Source: Candidatus Tisiphia endosymbiont of Dascillus cervinus (GTDB lineage Bacteria > Pseudomonadota > Alphaproteobacteria > Rickettsiales > Rickettsiaceae). From it: a stretch of DNA of 64,000 nucleotides. The DNA lies in contig NZ_OZ032146.1 in the NCBI RefSeq assembly GCF_964026405.1, positions 744,001-808,000 of the forward strand. The letters run 5' to 3'. Shown here piece by piece: positions 37,381-48,948 of the stretch. Each line of letters opens with the position of its first letter. Positions within the stretch are counted from its first letter, which is position 1. A program made the translations under genes and the position numbers. The notes under the pieces were generated by a model. The model was not told the origin of the DNA and searched no databases. It saw nothing but the letters and a program-made list of their open reading frames with translations.

Positions 37381-37536
37381 AAGTTATGATACACAAAATA
37401 ATAATGTATTACAATACCAAATCTTAAATGAATTAGCAGAGTAATTTAAAAATTGTAATCAATAGTTGAGTGTATGCCATAATCGGAAATGGTACGAGAA
37501 CTATAAGTCATGTAATAAATAATCACTCACCTTACG

Positions 37537-37690
37537 TATACTGCTCGTAAATGAAGAGTTGGTAGACGATAGTATAACTTCAAGAAGAGCTAGGAGTGTG
37601 TCAAAGTCGAGCTGCTAGGCGTACATTAGTACGTGAGCAGCTTCGATCTTTAGACACGACGACGCCAATTCTTGAAGTTCACCGAGTATA
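37537..37690. repeat. 154-bp MITE-like element with TATACT/AGTATA ends
   Basis: The inverse copy of 15273-15424, sharing TAACTTCAAGAAGAGCTAG, GTCGAGCTGCTAGGCGTAC and GCCAATTCTTGAAGTTCACC. It is set within a TCACCTTACG/TAAGGTGA palindrome (37527-37697), the outer unit also found at 11558. The gap 37234-37715 has no supported gene. Confidence 0.75.
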
Positions 37691-37715
37691 TAAGGTGAAA
37701 TAATCAGCAATTTCT

Positions 37716-39485
37716 TTAAATTATTAAGCCTTTTACTTGTGATTTCCATAGTTTTTTGTACAATTTACTGTTTTTTAGTAATTCCTCATGTTGTCCATCT
37801 TCAACTATGCTACCTTCATTAAAAACCAAAATTCTATCCATATTCAACAAAGTTGATAATCTATGAGCTATAACTAATACAGTTTTATTTTGCATTAAGT
37901 AATATAGAGAATCTTGTATCAACTCCTCAGTCTCACTATCTAGACTACTTGTTGCTTCATCAAGAATTAATATTGGAGCATTCTTTAATATTGCCCGTGC
38001 TATTATTATTCTCTGCCTCTGACCACCTGACAAGTTATTGCCCCTTTCACCACATAAGCTTTGGTATCCTTCTGTTAGGCTCTCAATAAATTCATGTATA
38101 TGAGCTAGTTTTGCTGCCTCTATTATCTCTTCTAAGCTAGCATCTTTTTTTCCATATCTAATATTATCCATGACTGTCCTATGAAATAGGATTGGTTCTT
38201 GCGGTATTATACTAATATTTTCTCGTAAAGAGTCTTGAGTTACATATCTAATATTTTGCCCATCAATTAGAATTTCTCCTTGGTCTATATCGTGCAACCG
38301 TGTAATAAGATTAATAAAAGTTGTTTTTCCTGAACCAGAAAACCCTACTAATCCGACCCTTTGTTGACTCAAAATTGTAACGGATTTATTCTCAAATAAA
38401 TTATTATTATGGTAATATTTAAAACTAACATTTTTAAATATTATCTCACCTTTTGTAACCTTTAGAAGATGGGCATTCTCAATATCTTCTATAATATGAG
38501 GTTTCATTAATGATACACTTTGATTAAAAGAACCAAACTCTTCGAACATATCTCCTACTTCCTGCGTTAGATCCCAAATTTCACTACTAACCGTTATAGA
38601 TAAAGTAAGTATCAACACGCAATCTCCTATAGTTATTTGCATTTGACTACGAAGTTGAGCTAGATAATAAACCATTATAAAAATCATTATAGAACAAGCT
38701 ATGCCTAGTACAATACGTAGCTTAAACATAAAGAGTTGCATAATTTGTTCATTAACTACAGCATCATCTATCCTTACTTCTAGATTCTGACGTTCAAATT
38801 TATGAGAAGTAAACATCCGTATTGCACCAATATTTGCAATTGCATCAACAATACTGCCGGCAACTATTGATTTGCTTCGTGCATAATTTACTGAATATTT
38901 GTTTATTGTACTTGAACAGATAACACTAGTACCTACAAAAACACAAATATGTATAAGGAATATAGTAGCAAATATTTGATGTATCCAGTACATTGTTCCA
39001 AGAGCAAAAACAATTATAGCTAGTTTGTATAGAATTTTCTCTCCAAATAAAGACAAAACCATTTCAAAAGATCTAGCCCCTTCAGTAATACGATTGGTAA
39101 TATGACCAGCAAGGTTTTCTTGAAAAAATCTATGATTATGGTACTGAGTGTAATTATACATTTCGTCTAATATCTGAGCTTTGATATATGGCATGGTTTT
39201 TAGATAAATATAATCATAAATTCGCCACATAGTATTTACACATACCCACCAAAATGCATATATTATTGCCCAAAACAACATGGAGGAAGGTAGGTCTTTA
39301 ACTGTTTCATTAGAAAAAGACTCAATCAAATTTATAATTTTTTGTAGCAACACACTATCAATAGCTGGTATCATTCCCCGTATTATGCATAACACCCCTA
39401 AAATAGTTAGTTTAATTCTTCTTTTCTTTAAAAAATAGAAAAATAACCTTATTGCAGACTTTGAAAAATCAAAACCTTCTAACAC
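37716..39485 (-). CDS. ABC transporter, fused permease and ATPase
   Basis: A 589-residue half-transporter of the exporter type (MsbA/MDR-like). The N-terminal half has about six membrane segments. The C-terminal ATPase has Walker A VGFSGSGKTTF (about residue 385), the Q-loop region SIIPQEPILFH, signature LSGGQRQR, Walker B ILILDEATSSLD, and the H-loop AHRLSTL. It would work as a homodimer exporting a lipid, peptide or drug; the substrate is unknown. GTG 39485 has a GAGG site 8 bases upstream and is preferred to GTG 39494. Confidence 0.9.
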   Translation of the reverse strand: MLEGFDFSKSAIRLFFYFLKKRRIKLTILGVLCIIRGMIPAIDSVLLQKIINLIESFSNETVKDLPSSMLFWAIIYAFWWVCVNTMWRIYDYIYLKTMPYIKAQILDEMYNYTQYHNHRFFQENLAGHITNRITEGARSFEMVLSLFGEKILYKLAIIVFALGTMYWIHQIFATIFLIHICVFVGTSVICSSTINKYSVNYARSKSIVAGSIVDAIANIGAIRMFTSHKFERQNLEVRIDDAVVNEQIMQLFMFKLRIVLGIACSIMIFIMVYYLAQLRSQMQITIGDCVLILTLSITVSSEIWDLTQEVGDMFEEFGSFNQSVSLMKPHIIEDIENAHLLKVTKGEIIFKNVSFKYYHNNNLFENKSVTILSQQRVGLVGFSGSGKTTFINLITRLHDIDQGEILIDGQNIRYVTQDSLRENISIIPQEPILFHRTVMDNIRYGKKDASLEEIIEAAKLAHIHEFIESLTEGYQSLCGERGNNLSGGQRQRIIIARAILKNAPILILDEATSSLDSETEELIQDSLYYLMQNKTVLVIAHRLSTLLNMDRILVFNEGSIVEDGQHEELLKNSKLYKKLWKSQVKGLII

Positions 39486-39610
39486 AGCACACACCTCATT
39501 ACAAAAAAAACTAATTAGACTAAATAACCTAAATTAATCTAACAACAAACTCTTGCCACCTTATTACTAAACTGTTATAAAAACGTACAGAATATCTGAA
39601 GTTGTTTAGA

Positions 39611-39868
39611 ATGAAAGAAAAAAACGTACCTATTTTGAATACCCCAACTAAGAAAACTACAAGCTCATTAGATACTGATAATAATCCCTTTTTTAATGTT
39701 AGGTATATTTGTCAATCAACGACTCTAATTACTGAATCTATACAAAAAGGCTTTGATGTTGCACAGTTACCTAATGGAGATATTACAGTTACAGAAATTA
39801 AAACAGTAAATGTTCACTATCATTGGGATTCTTTTAAACAAAGATTTGTTAAAGTAAGCCAAAGTTAG
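39611..39868 (+). CDS. Small conserved protein, DUF2671-like
   Basis: An 85-residue soluble protein with CQSTTLITESIQKGFDVAQL and ITVTEIKTVNVHYHWD. This resembles a short family that I associate with Rickettsia (DUF2671 from memory). Function is unknown. ATG 39611 is chosen over TTG 39602. It is transcribed divergently from the ABC transporter and followed by the copper chaperone. Confidence 0.65.
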   Translation: MKEKNVPILNTPTKKTTSSLDTDNNPFFNVRYICQSTTLITESIQKGFDVAQLPNGDITVTEIKTVNVHYHWDSFKQRFVKVSQS

Positions 39869-39980
39869 CATTATACACTATAAATATATTATTTTTTTGC
39901 AAAATATACTTAGTGTATGTATAATATGTTATATAATTAAGTGAATCGATTGTGTAATTAATTTAATTTATGGTAATAAT

Positions 39981-40478
39981 ATGCTACTTAAGAACATAGT
40001 AACCTTCATTGCTGTTACTTTATATTTTAGTCTATCAATATGTTTTGCAACTACCATGCCAAGTAATAACAATCCAGCAGCATCATTAGAAGCATCAGCC
40101 CCTACTGCATCTGTTACAATACTAAATGCTTGGGCAAGACCTTCTGCTACTGTTAGCAAAAATAATAATTCTGCAATATATTTTGAGATTTTTAATGACT
40201 CTGACCTCGATTACAATTTGGTAAATGTTTCTTCAGATATAGCTAACAAGGTTGAATTACATAAAAGTTTTGTTGATGAAAAAGGGGTTAGTAAAATGGT
40301 AAAACTCGATAAGCTAGTCATCCCAGCTAAAAGTAGTGCTATTTTACAACCGGGTGGTATGCATATTATGCTCTTGGATCTAAGAACTATACTAAAAGTT
40401 GGTGATAACTTTGATTTATCCTTATATTTCGATAATGGTCTTCAGAAAGTTGTCCAAGTAGAAGTAAAAACAAAGTAG
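39981..40478 (+). CDS. Periplasmic copper chaperone PCu(A)C
   Basis: A 165-residue exported protein. The signal peptide covers residues 1-23 (cleavage near CFA), followed by a low-complexity Ser/Ala/Asn linker. The cupredoxin-like domain begins NAWARPSA, and copper-ligand candidates are in VELHKSF, KMVKL and PGGMHIMLL, matching the H(M)x10Mx21HxM pattern. It delivers copper to cytochrome c oxidase. It is intact and monocistronic. Confidence 0.88.
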   Translation: MLLKNIVTFIAVTLYFSLSICFATTMPSNNNPAASLEASAPTASVTILNAWARPSATVSKNNNSAIYFEIFNDSDLDYNLVNVSSDIANKVELHKSFVDEKGVSKMVKLDKLVIPAKSSAILQPGGMHIMLLDLRTILKVGDNFDLSLYFDNGLQKVVQVEVKTK

Positions 40479-40579
40479 TTAGTCGTTCTTATAATGAATG
40501 GATATTTGCCTTATATGTCAGCTATCGTTAACTCTAGTATCGGTAGTCTAGATGTCATCCTATGCTGGCAAAGCTTTCC

Positions 40580-40905
40580 TTGTTTGTTGTTCCCATTCTT
40601 TAGATCATCCGAGTATACTCTTTTGCTCCTACGAATTGTTTTTTGAAAATATCATGGATTCGCATGCTCATCATTCATTTTCAAATCCAATTCTTCAAAT
40701 CATTTGAGTATATACGTGAATCTCCTACAGTTTTGCGAAACTAATTATTTAAATTAACCTGAATTCGATGTAACAAGTTACATCGAATTCAGTATTATAT
40801 ATAGAAACAATCAGGTGTAGAACCGCTTCAATAGTGCATTTTTCCTTATAACAAAGCAAGTATCGATATAAGAATTAATAATTCTTATATCGAACTAAGG
40901 TTAAA
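40580..40905. repeat. Row of palindromic elements between the copper chaperone gene and dcd
   Basis: A partial TTTGTTGTTCCCATTCTT unit (40584), a full TATACTC...GAGTATA element (40614-40713) with TTGAAAATATCA, then an AACCTGAATTCGATGTAACA palindrome (40757-40791) joined to GTAGAACCGCTTCAA and ending in a GATATAAGAATT palindrome (40864-40900). The last three parts recur in the same order at 49723-49975. No gene in 40479-41036. Confidence 0.75.
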
Positions 40906-41036
40906 GTAGAAGAATATATAAATATTTTAATGAGGCTGCCCTGCTAATTAAAGCTGCTAATTAAAGTTTTAGTACTTTTAATTTTTAACTATATCATTTA
41001 TATTCGGTAATTTAAACATAGTATGTGTAATTATAT

Positions 41037-41603
41037 ATGACCATTATGTCTGATAATTGGATAAGAAAAATGTGTATAGAACACGATATGATTGCACCTT
41101 TTACTGATACGCAGGTTAGATTGAATAATTCAGAGAGAATTATTTCTTATGGTTTATCTTCATACGGTTATGATGCAAGAGTCTCGAAGGAATTTAAAAT
41201 ATTTACTAATATTAATTCGGCAATAGTTGATCCAAAAAATTTTGATGAATATAGTTTAGTAGACAGAGAGGTTGATGTTTGTATTATTCCGCCAAACAGT
41301 TTTGCCTTAGCAAGAACAATTGAGTATTTTAAAATTCCAAGAGATGTGCTAGTTATCTGTGTTGGTAAATCAACCTATGCAAGATGTGGTATAATTGTTA
41401 ACGTAACGCCGTTAGAACCGGAATGGGAAGGGCATGTAACATTAGAGTTTTCCAATACTACCCCACTGCCAGCAAGAATTTATGCTAATGAAGGAGCATG
41501 TCAATTTTTGTTTTTAAAAGGTGATCAAACTTGTAATATATCTTATGCCGATCGTTATGGGAAATATATGAAACAAAAAGGTGTTACCCTTCCAATAACT
41601 TAA
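41037..41603 (+). CDS. dcd: dCTP deaminase
   Basis: A 188-residue enzyme converting dCTP to dUTP for dTMP synthesis. The start [12 protein letters not shown] and the motifs [21 protein letters not shown] (nucleotide binding), [20 protein letters not shown] (in parts) and the catalytic Glu in the last of these match bacterial Dcd. No clear ribosome site is seen; ATG 41046 is an alternative start. secB follows by 28 bases on the same strand. Confidence 0.95.
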   Translation: MTIMSDNWIRKMCIEHDMIAPFTDTQVRLNNSERIISYGLSSYGYDARVSKEFKIFTNINSAIVDPKNFDEYSLVDREVDVCIIPPNSFALARTIEYFKIPRDVLVICVGKSTYARCGIIVNVTPLEPEWEGHVTLEFSNTTPLPARIYANEGACQFLFLKGDQTCNISYADRYGKYMKQKGVTLPIT

Positions 41604-41631
41604 AATTTAAAATGTAAAGGACTATATTATT

Positions 41632-42081
41632 ATGAAAGATACTAACCAAAAAGAAATGCCTCATATCGCTGTTAATGCACAATACATAAAGGATTTATCT
41701 TTTGAAAATCCAGACGCTCCGAGATCTTTAGTATCTTTGGAACGTAATCCACAAATTGACTTATTCTTAGACCTCAATATTTCTAATTTACCTGAAGAGA
41801 ATTTTTATGAGGTAGAATTAAGTATAGAAGCTAAAGCAATGAGTGAAAAGCATAGACTATTTATAGTGGACTTAAAATATGCAGGGGTTTTTAATTTAAT
41901 TAATATAGAGGAAGATCAACACCAAATAATACTAGCAATTCATTGTCCAGCAATGATTTTCCCATTTGCTAGAAAAATTATTGCTGATGTCACTCAGGAT
42001 GGTGGTTTCCAACCATTGATGATTGACCCGATTGATTTTGGTGCTTTATATCATAAAAAAATGCAAGAAAATGATAATTAA
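41632..42081 (+). CDS. secB: Export chaperone SecB
   Basis: A 149-residue tetrameric chaperone that keeps preproteins unfolded and hands them to SecA. The start region [17 protein letters not shown] is the family signature, and the second half has [21 protein letters not shown] and [11 protein letters not shown]. The matching zinc motif is present at the C-terminus of SecA at 23064. A site AAAGGA lies 11 bases upstream. It is probably co-transcribed with dcd. Confidence 0.95.
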   Translation: MKDTNQKEMPHIAVNAQYIKDLSFENPDAPRSLVSLERNPQIDLFLDLNISNLPEENFYEVELSIEAKAMSEKHRLFIVDLKYAGVFNLINIEEDQHQIILAIHCPAMIFPFARKIIADVTQDGGFQPLMIDPIDFGALYHKKMQENDN

Positions 42082-42084
42082 CCA

Positions 42085-42330
42085 TTCACCTTACGTATAG
42101 CATTTAAAAATTGTAGAAAAGTACAAGACGTCTATTAGCAAGACCACATGAGTGTCGAGGCAATCCACATTCATTAGACCTCTTTCGAAACTCTACTTCT
42201 GCTGGCGATTTGTACGTCGATGCGGTACTCGAATCCTCACGTACATTAGAGTACGCTGCGGTTCGAGGTGAAGCGTCTCCTTCAAATCCCTCAGCATAAG
42301 CGAGTTTCGAAAGAGGTCTATTAGATCAAC
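42085..42330. repeat. Palindromic element interrupted by a 146-bp element
   Basis: A left portion like 11558-11640 (CACCTTACG, GCATTTAAAAATTG, GACGTCTATTAGCAAGACC) runs to CACATTCAT and is interrupted at 42175 by TAGACCTCTTTCGAAA...TTTCGAAAGAGGTCTA (42175-42320, 146 bp). It resumes with TTAGATCA. The inserted element belongs to the same family and has the same length as the one in the ParE gene. Confidence 0.8.
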
Positions 42331-42363
42331 TATGTTCGCAATAAAAATTTAAATAAATTTGGT

Positions 42364-43366
<1,003 letters not shown>

Positions 43367-44352
43367 ACCCCAGTTGCCAATTAATTTTGTATATCAAAAA
43401 GTTCTATAGGAAGCAAAGTTTTGATAGAAGGTTTGTTTTCTAGCAACTGATAATTGATTAGGCAGGATAGCATATGACTAAATGCATTTGTAACTGATCT
43501 ATGTCTAGAATGCTCTAACTTATCAAGAAATTTAAGTTTGCCTATTACGGTTTCTATCAGAGTTCTTTTGAGCAACATAACCTTATCTATAATAGGGATT
43601 AATATATTTTTCATATTCTTTTTAACCCGAGTAATAAGTTGGATGCCTTTGTCATACAAATCATCAAATAATTCTTTAGATATATAACCGCGATCGCCAA
43701 AAACTTTGCCATATATACCAAATATCATTCCTTTAAGTCCTTTCCTATCATCCTTATTACCACTGCTGAAAGATACCTTTATCAGATTACCTTCGGAATC
43801 TATGATTAAATGTAACTTTAGTCCATAAAACCACCCCTTAGTGGTTTTTCCTCTTGCCGCTATTCCTTTAAAAACCTTATGTGAACTTATACGATAATTC
43901 TTACATACGGCTATACCTGTAGCATCTACAAAAGACAGACCTGTGCATTCAGCAAGCAAATGATTCAGTAATATTGCTAAATAAGGCATACTTCTACCTA
44001 TCAATTTAGTAAAATGTTCATAACTAACAAGTTTAAAATCTTCTGTATAATTATGTAAGATTACTTGTTTGTAATAATGCTTAAAACAATCACAATATGA
44101 ATCATAGTAACCAATTAATATGGTTAATACTTCGCTTATTGATAAATAATTACTTACACCAGGTTTAAATTTACTACTATTAATTGTAGGCAAATTATTT
44201 TCCAAATTCTTTATAAAATCGTCGACAAAACAGTAAATTGCGGTAAAATCTTTTTTCATAGGTTATTTTGTTATTGGTTGAAAAAGATAAAATAACCTAT
44301 GTCCCTTTTAAAATCTACCTTTCATCTCTCCTATTTAATTGGCAACTGGGGT
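43367..44352 (-). mobile_element. IS982-family insertion sequence, copy 2 (986 bp)
   Basis: Same length and termini as copy 1. The flanks, AAAACA on the left and TTGTTAG on the right, do not repeat each other. The genes on both sides are cut exactly at its ends, which points to recombination or deletion after insertion. Confidence 0.93.
43381..44259 (-). CDS. IS982-family transposase (copy 2)
   Basis: A 292-residue DDE transposase identical in protein sequence to the one at 14233-15111, with the same SFVDATG, FGDRGYIS and IETVIGK motifs. The full-length frame suggests it can still be expressed. It would be the source of transposition for both full copies and the MITE. Confidence 0.93.
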   Translation of the reverse strand: MKKDFTAIYCFVDDFIKNLENNLPTINSSKFKPGVSNYLSISEVLTILIGYYDSYCDCFKHYYKQVILHNYTEDFKLVSYEHFTKLIGRSMPYLAILLNHLLAECTGLSFVDATGIAVCKNYRISSHKVFKGIAARGKTTKGWFYGLKLHLIIDSEGNLIKVSFSSGNKDDRKGLKGMIFGIYGKVFGDRGYISKELFDDLYDKGIQLITRVKKNMKNILIPIIDKVMLLKRTLIETVIGKLKFLDKLEHSRHRSVTNAFSHMLSCLINYQLLENKPSIKTLLPIELFDIQN

Positions 44353-47189
44353 TTGTTAGGAACGCAGAAGGTAACTCACTCTTCATGATAGAATGTAAAA
44401 ACTGGGGTGCAAGTTTTAATAAAGAAAAGAATAAAATGTTTAGGGACGGTGGACAACTTTTAAGTTATTTTAGGCAAGATAGAAAAGCAAAAGCTCTTTG
44501 TCTTTATGCTTCTAAGTTAGCGGGCAATAAAATTGTTTATACAAATGAAATAATAGATACGAGCAGTCTAAATGGTGAAAATGATATTGAGATTTTTAAC
44601 TCTTGGGATAAGACATTTAATAAGAAAGGTATTTTTGAAAATAGTATAAATTGCTATGAGTTCAAAAATATTGGTCTTACATATGGTGATTTAGATGATT
44701 TAGAGTTTGCTGATGGTCAAACAATTTTTCATCAATTTGCAGAAATTTTAAGGAGGCATATTGTCTCGGATAAACCTAATGCTTTTAATAAAATATTCAA
44801 TCTTTTTATTTGCAAAATACAAGATGAAGATACAAAATCAATAGATCTAAACATAGATTTAGATTTCCAATTTAAAGTAAATGATAATTTTGAAAGTTTA
44901 TTTGATCGATTAAATAATCTTTATAAGAAAGGATTAAGTAATTATATCAACATTATTGTTCCAGATGTTAGTAGTGCAGAATTTGAGGCAGTGATTGAAC
45001 ATACTCAAAATGCAGAATTAAGAAAGACTTTTTATAAGCTAAGATATTACAGAAGCTCTCAAGAATTTGCGTTTAAAGACGTATATGACGAAGATACTTT
45101 TATAGATAATGCTGAAATTGTTAAGGAAGTTGTAAAACTACTACAAAAGTTTAAGATAAAATATTCAAAAAAACATCAATATCTGGGAGATTTCTTTGAA
45201 TTATTACTTAATACTGGTTTTAAGCAAGAATCTGGACAATTTTTTACACCAATACCTCTGACAAGATTTATTTGTAAATCTCTACCTATTAAACAAATAA
45301 TAGATAAAAAAATAGAGAGTGATATAGATTTCTTGCCTTATGTCCTAGACTACGCCTCTGGCTCTGGACACTTTATAACGGAAATAATGGATGAGATAGA
45401 TATCTATGTAAATCAAATAAAAGACGCTGATATTAAAGCTGGCAGAAATGCGATTAATAACTTTAATAGTCAAAGTAAAAATCTAAAATGGGCAAAAAAT
45501 TATGTTTATGCAATAGAAAAAGACTACCGTCTCGTAAAAATTTCTAAGGTCAGCTCCTTTTTAAATGGTGATGGAGATGCTAATGTAATTTGTGCTGATG
45601 GACTAGCTCCTTTTGATAACGATAAATACAAAGGGAAACTTTACAAAAAAGAAAAAGGAAAAGAAAATAATGTTTTTGATATAATTGTAGCAAATCCACC
45701 TTATTCAGTAAGTGGATTTAAAAATACTGTAAAGAACGGAAAAGATACTTTTGAATTGTTTAATTCTTTAACAGATAAATCATCAGAAATTGAATGCTTA
45801 TTTATTGAAAGAACAAAACAGCTAATGAAAGATGGTGCTGTTGCAGGTATTGTTTTGCCAATTTCAATATTAACAAATGGTGGTATTTACGAAAAAGCAA
45901 GAGAAATTATTTTAGATAATTTCTCTACTAAGGCGATTGTTTCTACTGGTTCTAGTGCGTTCATGGCAACAGGAACAAAAACAATCATCTTATTTTTAGA
46001 AAAACGCCAATACTCTGAATTTATTCAAATAAAACATATCGTAAACAGATTTTTTACCAATTTTAATGATGTAATTTGTGGTGGAATTCACAACGTTTTT
46101 TCAACTTATGTAAGAAATACTTATGAAGATTTAACTTTTGAAGATTATGTAAGTATTTTACAAAATAAATCAACAAGGAATGAACAAGAAAGTGTATTAA
46201 CTAAAGAGTACAATTCTCTTTCTTACAATGAGATTATTGAACTAGAAAAACAGAAACTGATTTATTTTATCACAACTTATTCTCAAAAAGTTGTTTTAGC
46301 TGATAGCGGTGAAAAAAATATTGAAAAAGAATTTTATGGATATGAATTTTCAAATCGGCGTGGAAGTGAGGGAATTTATATTTATAAAGATGAAGAAGGT
46401 AACTTAAATTCAAAACTCTATAATCCTGAATTCGAATATCTTGAAGACCCGAACAAGTTAAACAGCTATATTTTAAGGAATTATAAAAAAGATAGTAAAA
46501 TTGAACAAAAAATTGCAGAAATTCAAATTTCCGATGATCATCCACTGAAAGAACATATACATTATGTTCGTCTTTCGCAGTTAATATCGTTTGATTTGAA
46601 AAAATTTGATAAGTCAATCAATCTAAACAAAAAGGATAATTTAAAAATTGAAAGTAAGTGGAAATTAGTGAAATTAGGAGAGGTATGTGAAGATATTATA
46701 AGCGGCTCAACACCTTCAAAACGCATTAGAGAATACTGGAATAGTAAAGATATTAATTGGGCAACAATTAAAGATTTTACAAGTTTGTATATTGAAAACA
46801 CAATGCAACATATATCGAGAAAAGGATTAGATAAAGTTAGAATTGTACCAGTTAACAGTGTGTTACTTAGTTGTACAGGGACGATAGGTAAGGTTGCTAT
46901 AAATAAAATTGCATTAACAACTAATCAGCAAATCAATAGTATTGTATGTAAAAATATTCTAAAACCTGAGTATCTTGGATATTTTTTTGAAAATAAAACT
47001 AATTCTTTAAGTGTTTTAACAGATAATGTTGGAGTAAAACACGTCAATACTCAAATGTTAAGAGATTTTTTAGTTCCTCTCCCCCCTATTGAAATCCAAG
47101 AAAAAATTATAGGAGAAATCACAGAAATTGAGAAAAAAGAAAGTGAAGCAAAGCAAAAAATTAATAAATTACAAGACAGAATTAACAAG

Positions 47190-48299
47190 CAAAACTTACG
47201 CTATGAGAAAAAAAATGGTACATTATGTTGAGTATAATTTACAAATGCCAAGAGGATAAAATTGCAAGCAATACCAGTTAATAGGACAGATTACTGTCAA
47301 TTTCTAATAGTGAGTCAAAAGAATTATAGTTTGACCTACTATGCTGAACATGCCAAAAAATGTAGCCATGATGTTATTAATAGATTTTTAAAAAATGAAA
47401 AATATACACCTTCTTTGTTATGGGAACATATTAAGGATGATGTTATTTTATCGCCTAACGGATATACAATATTTGATGATACGGTGTTAAATAAAAGAAA
47501 TACCAAGAAAATAGAAATTGCTAGATCACAGTACAGTGGGGCTACAGGTGGTATTACTACTGGTATAGGAGTAGTAAGTTTGGTATATTATAATCCGGAT
47601 ATTAATAAGTTTTGGGTAATAGATTACCGAATTTTTTCGCCCGAACATGATGGAGCGACAAAAGTAGAACACCTATTAAATATGTTAAATAATGCTGTGT
47701 ATAGCAAAAAGATTCCTTTTCAAACTGTGCTTTTTGACACATGGTATGCTACGCATAAAATTATGCAACATGTTGATTCCTTGGGTAAATATTATTATGC
47801 TCCTATTAAAGCAAATAGAAACGTTACTAAAACTTCCTCTTCTAAGCCTTATAAAGCTGTTAGCAAGTTAACGTTTTCAGATGAGGAAATTAAGAGCGGA
47901 GTGGAGATTCATATAAAGGGCTTTGCAAAAGATAAGCATGTTAATTTGTTTAAACTTACTGTTTCTACCAACAGAGTTGATTATATTGTTACCAATAACA
48001 AAACTCAAAAATCTTCTAAAGCCGTACAAGATGAGTGTGGCTTTCGTTGGGTAATTGAGAGCATGCATAGAGAAATCAAGCAACTTACCGGTATAGAACG
48101 ATGCCAATGCAGAAAACAACGCATCCAGCGTAATCACATTAGTTGTGCATTTTTAGTGTGGGCTTTTCTAAAAAGAACTGCACACAAAATAGGTAAGACG
48201 GTTTATCAAATAAAGTTAGGGCTTTTAGATCATTATATGCAACAGCAGTTACGTTCACCCTCTTTACGCTATTTAGAACCTTACATAGCGTAAGTTTTG
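47190..48299 (+). mobile_element. IS701-like insertion sequence (1110 bp)
   Basis: Terminal inverted repeats CAAAACTTACGCTATG and CATAGCGTAAGTTTTG are perfect over 16 bp. The 4-bp target duplication CAAG is at 47186-47189 and 48300-48303. One transposase gene fills the element. The 4-bp duplication fits IS701 better than classical IS4 elements. Confidence 0.88.
47262..48293 (+). CDS. IS4/IS701-type DDE transposase
   Basis: A 343-residue transposase with acidic residues in YTIFDDTVLNK (about residue 72), VLFDTWYATHK (about 163) and WVIESMHREIKQLTG (about 270), in the IS4/IS701 arrangement. TTG 47262 is the start, since AGAGGA lies 5 bases upstream and a stop codon closes the frame just before. 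The coding sequence runs to the terminal repeat; the last codons are part of it. It looks intact. Confidence 0.85.
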   Translation: MQAIPVNRTDYCQFLIVSQKNYSLTYYAEHAKKCSHDVINRFLKNEKYTPSLLWEHIKDDVILSPNGYTIFDDTVLNKRNTKKIEIARSQYSGATGGITTGIGVVSLVYYNPDINKFWVIDYRIFSPEHDGATKVEHLLNMLNNAVYSKKIPFQTVLFDTWYATHKIMQHVDSLGKYYYAPIKANRNVTKTSSSKPYKAVSKLTFSDEEIKSGVEIHIKGFAKDKHVNLFKLTVSTNRVDYIVTNNKTQKSSKAVQDECGFRWVIESMHREIKQLTGIERCQCRKQRIQRNHISCAFLVWAFLKRTAHKIGKTVYQIKLGLLDHYMQQQLRSPSLRYLEPYIA

Positions 48300-48948
48300 C
48301 AAGATATTCGAATATCAAAAAAACACTGTAAGTGCTAAAGAAATCGCAATTAAAGATATTGCAAAAAGTTTATTTGCTGGAGGTGATATTCCAAGAGATA
48401 ATTTTTCAAAATCGAAAACAGATGAATTTCAAATACCGATTTATTCCAATAATGTAACAAAAGCAATATATGGTTATACAAACATTGTCAAAGTTAACGA
48501 GCCGTGTGTTACAATAACTGCCCGTGGAACAATAGGTCATGTTGAATTTAGAAATGAAAAATTCTATCCGATAATTAGATTAATTGTATTAATACCAAAA
48601 ATAGAAGTAGCAAATCCTCTGTATTTGAAATATATCCTAAGTAGAATAGGAATTAAAAATACTGGTTCAGTAATACCCCAATTAACCATACCTAAAATAT
48701 CTGATGTAAAAGTCCAACTACCATTACTTAAAATCCAAGAAAAAATTGTAAAAGAAGTTGAAGAAATTGAACAAAAAACTGAACGAGCAAAACAATTTTT
48801 AATAAATGCAAAAGAAATGAAACAAGAAGTATTAAATAAACATTTGAAGTAACTAAATTAGACGGAAATACAACAATAAAAAATTTTTTATATTGACCTG
48901 CCTATAGATAATTATATAATCCACGCTTTCAATAAGTATAAAATTATA

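Larger units (their letters stand above)
44353..48852 (+). pseudogene. Fused restriction-modification-specificity enzyme, 5'-truncated and split by an IS
   Basis: A single-chain type IIG/type I-like enzyme. In order it has a PD-(D/E)XK nuclease piece with FMIECKNWG close to the truncation point, a helical linker, and an adenine methylase with ESGQFFTPIPL, the SAM motif DYASGSGHF and catalytic NPPYSVSG (about 45690-45710). Two HsdS-type target recognition halves follow (WKLVKLGEVCEDIISGSTPS at 46650 on; GGDIPRDNF, ITARGTIGH at 48380 on). The IS982 end removes the N-terminus including the nuclease Asp. The IS701-like element (47190-48299) splits the two recognition halves. Deleting it with one CAAG copy restores one frame ending at 48852. 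A frame starting at 44268 inside the IS is artificial. Confidence 0.85.

Noticed and set aside
44268-44352. Start of the R-M gene inside the IS982 end
   Set aside because: The first 28 or so codons are IS sequence, including its terminal repeat; the gene was truncated and this start is accidental.
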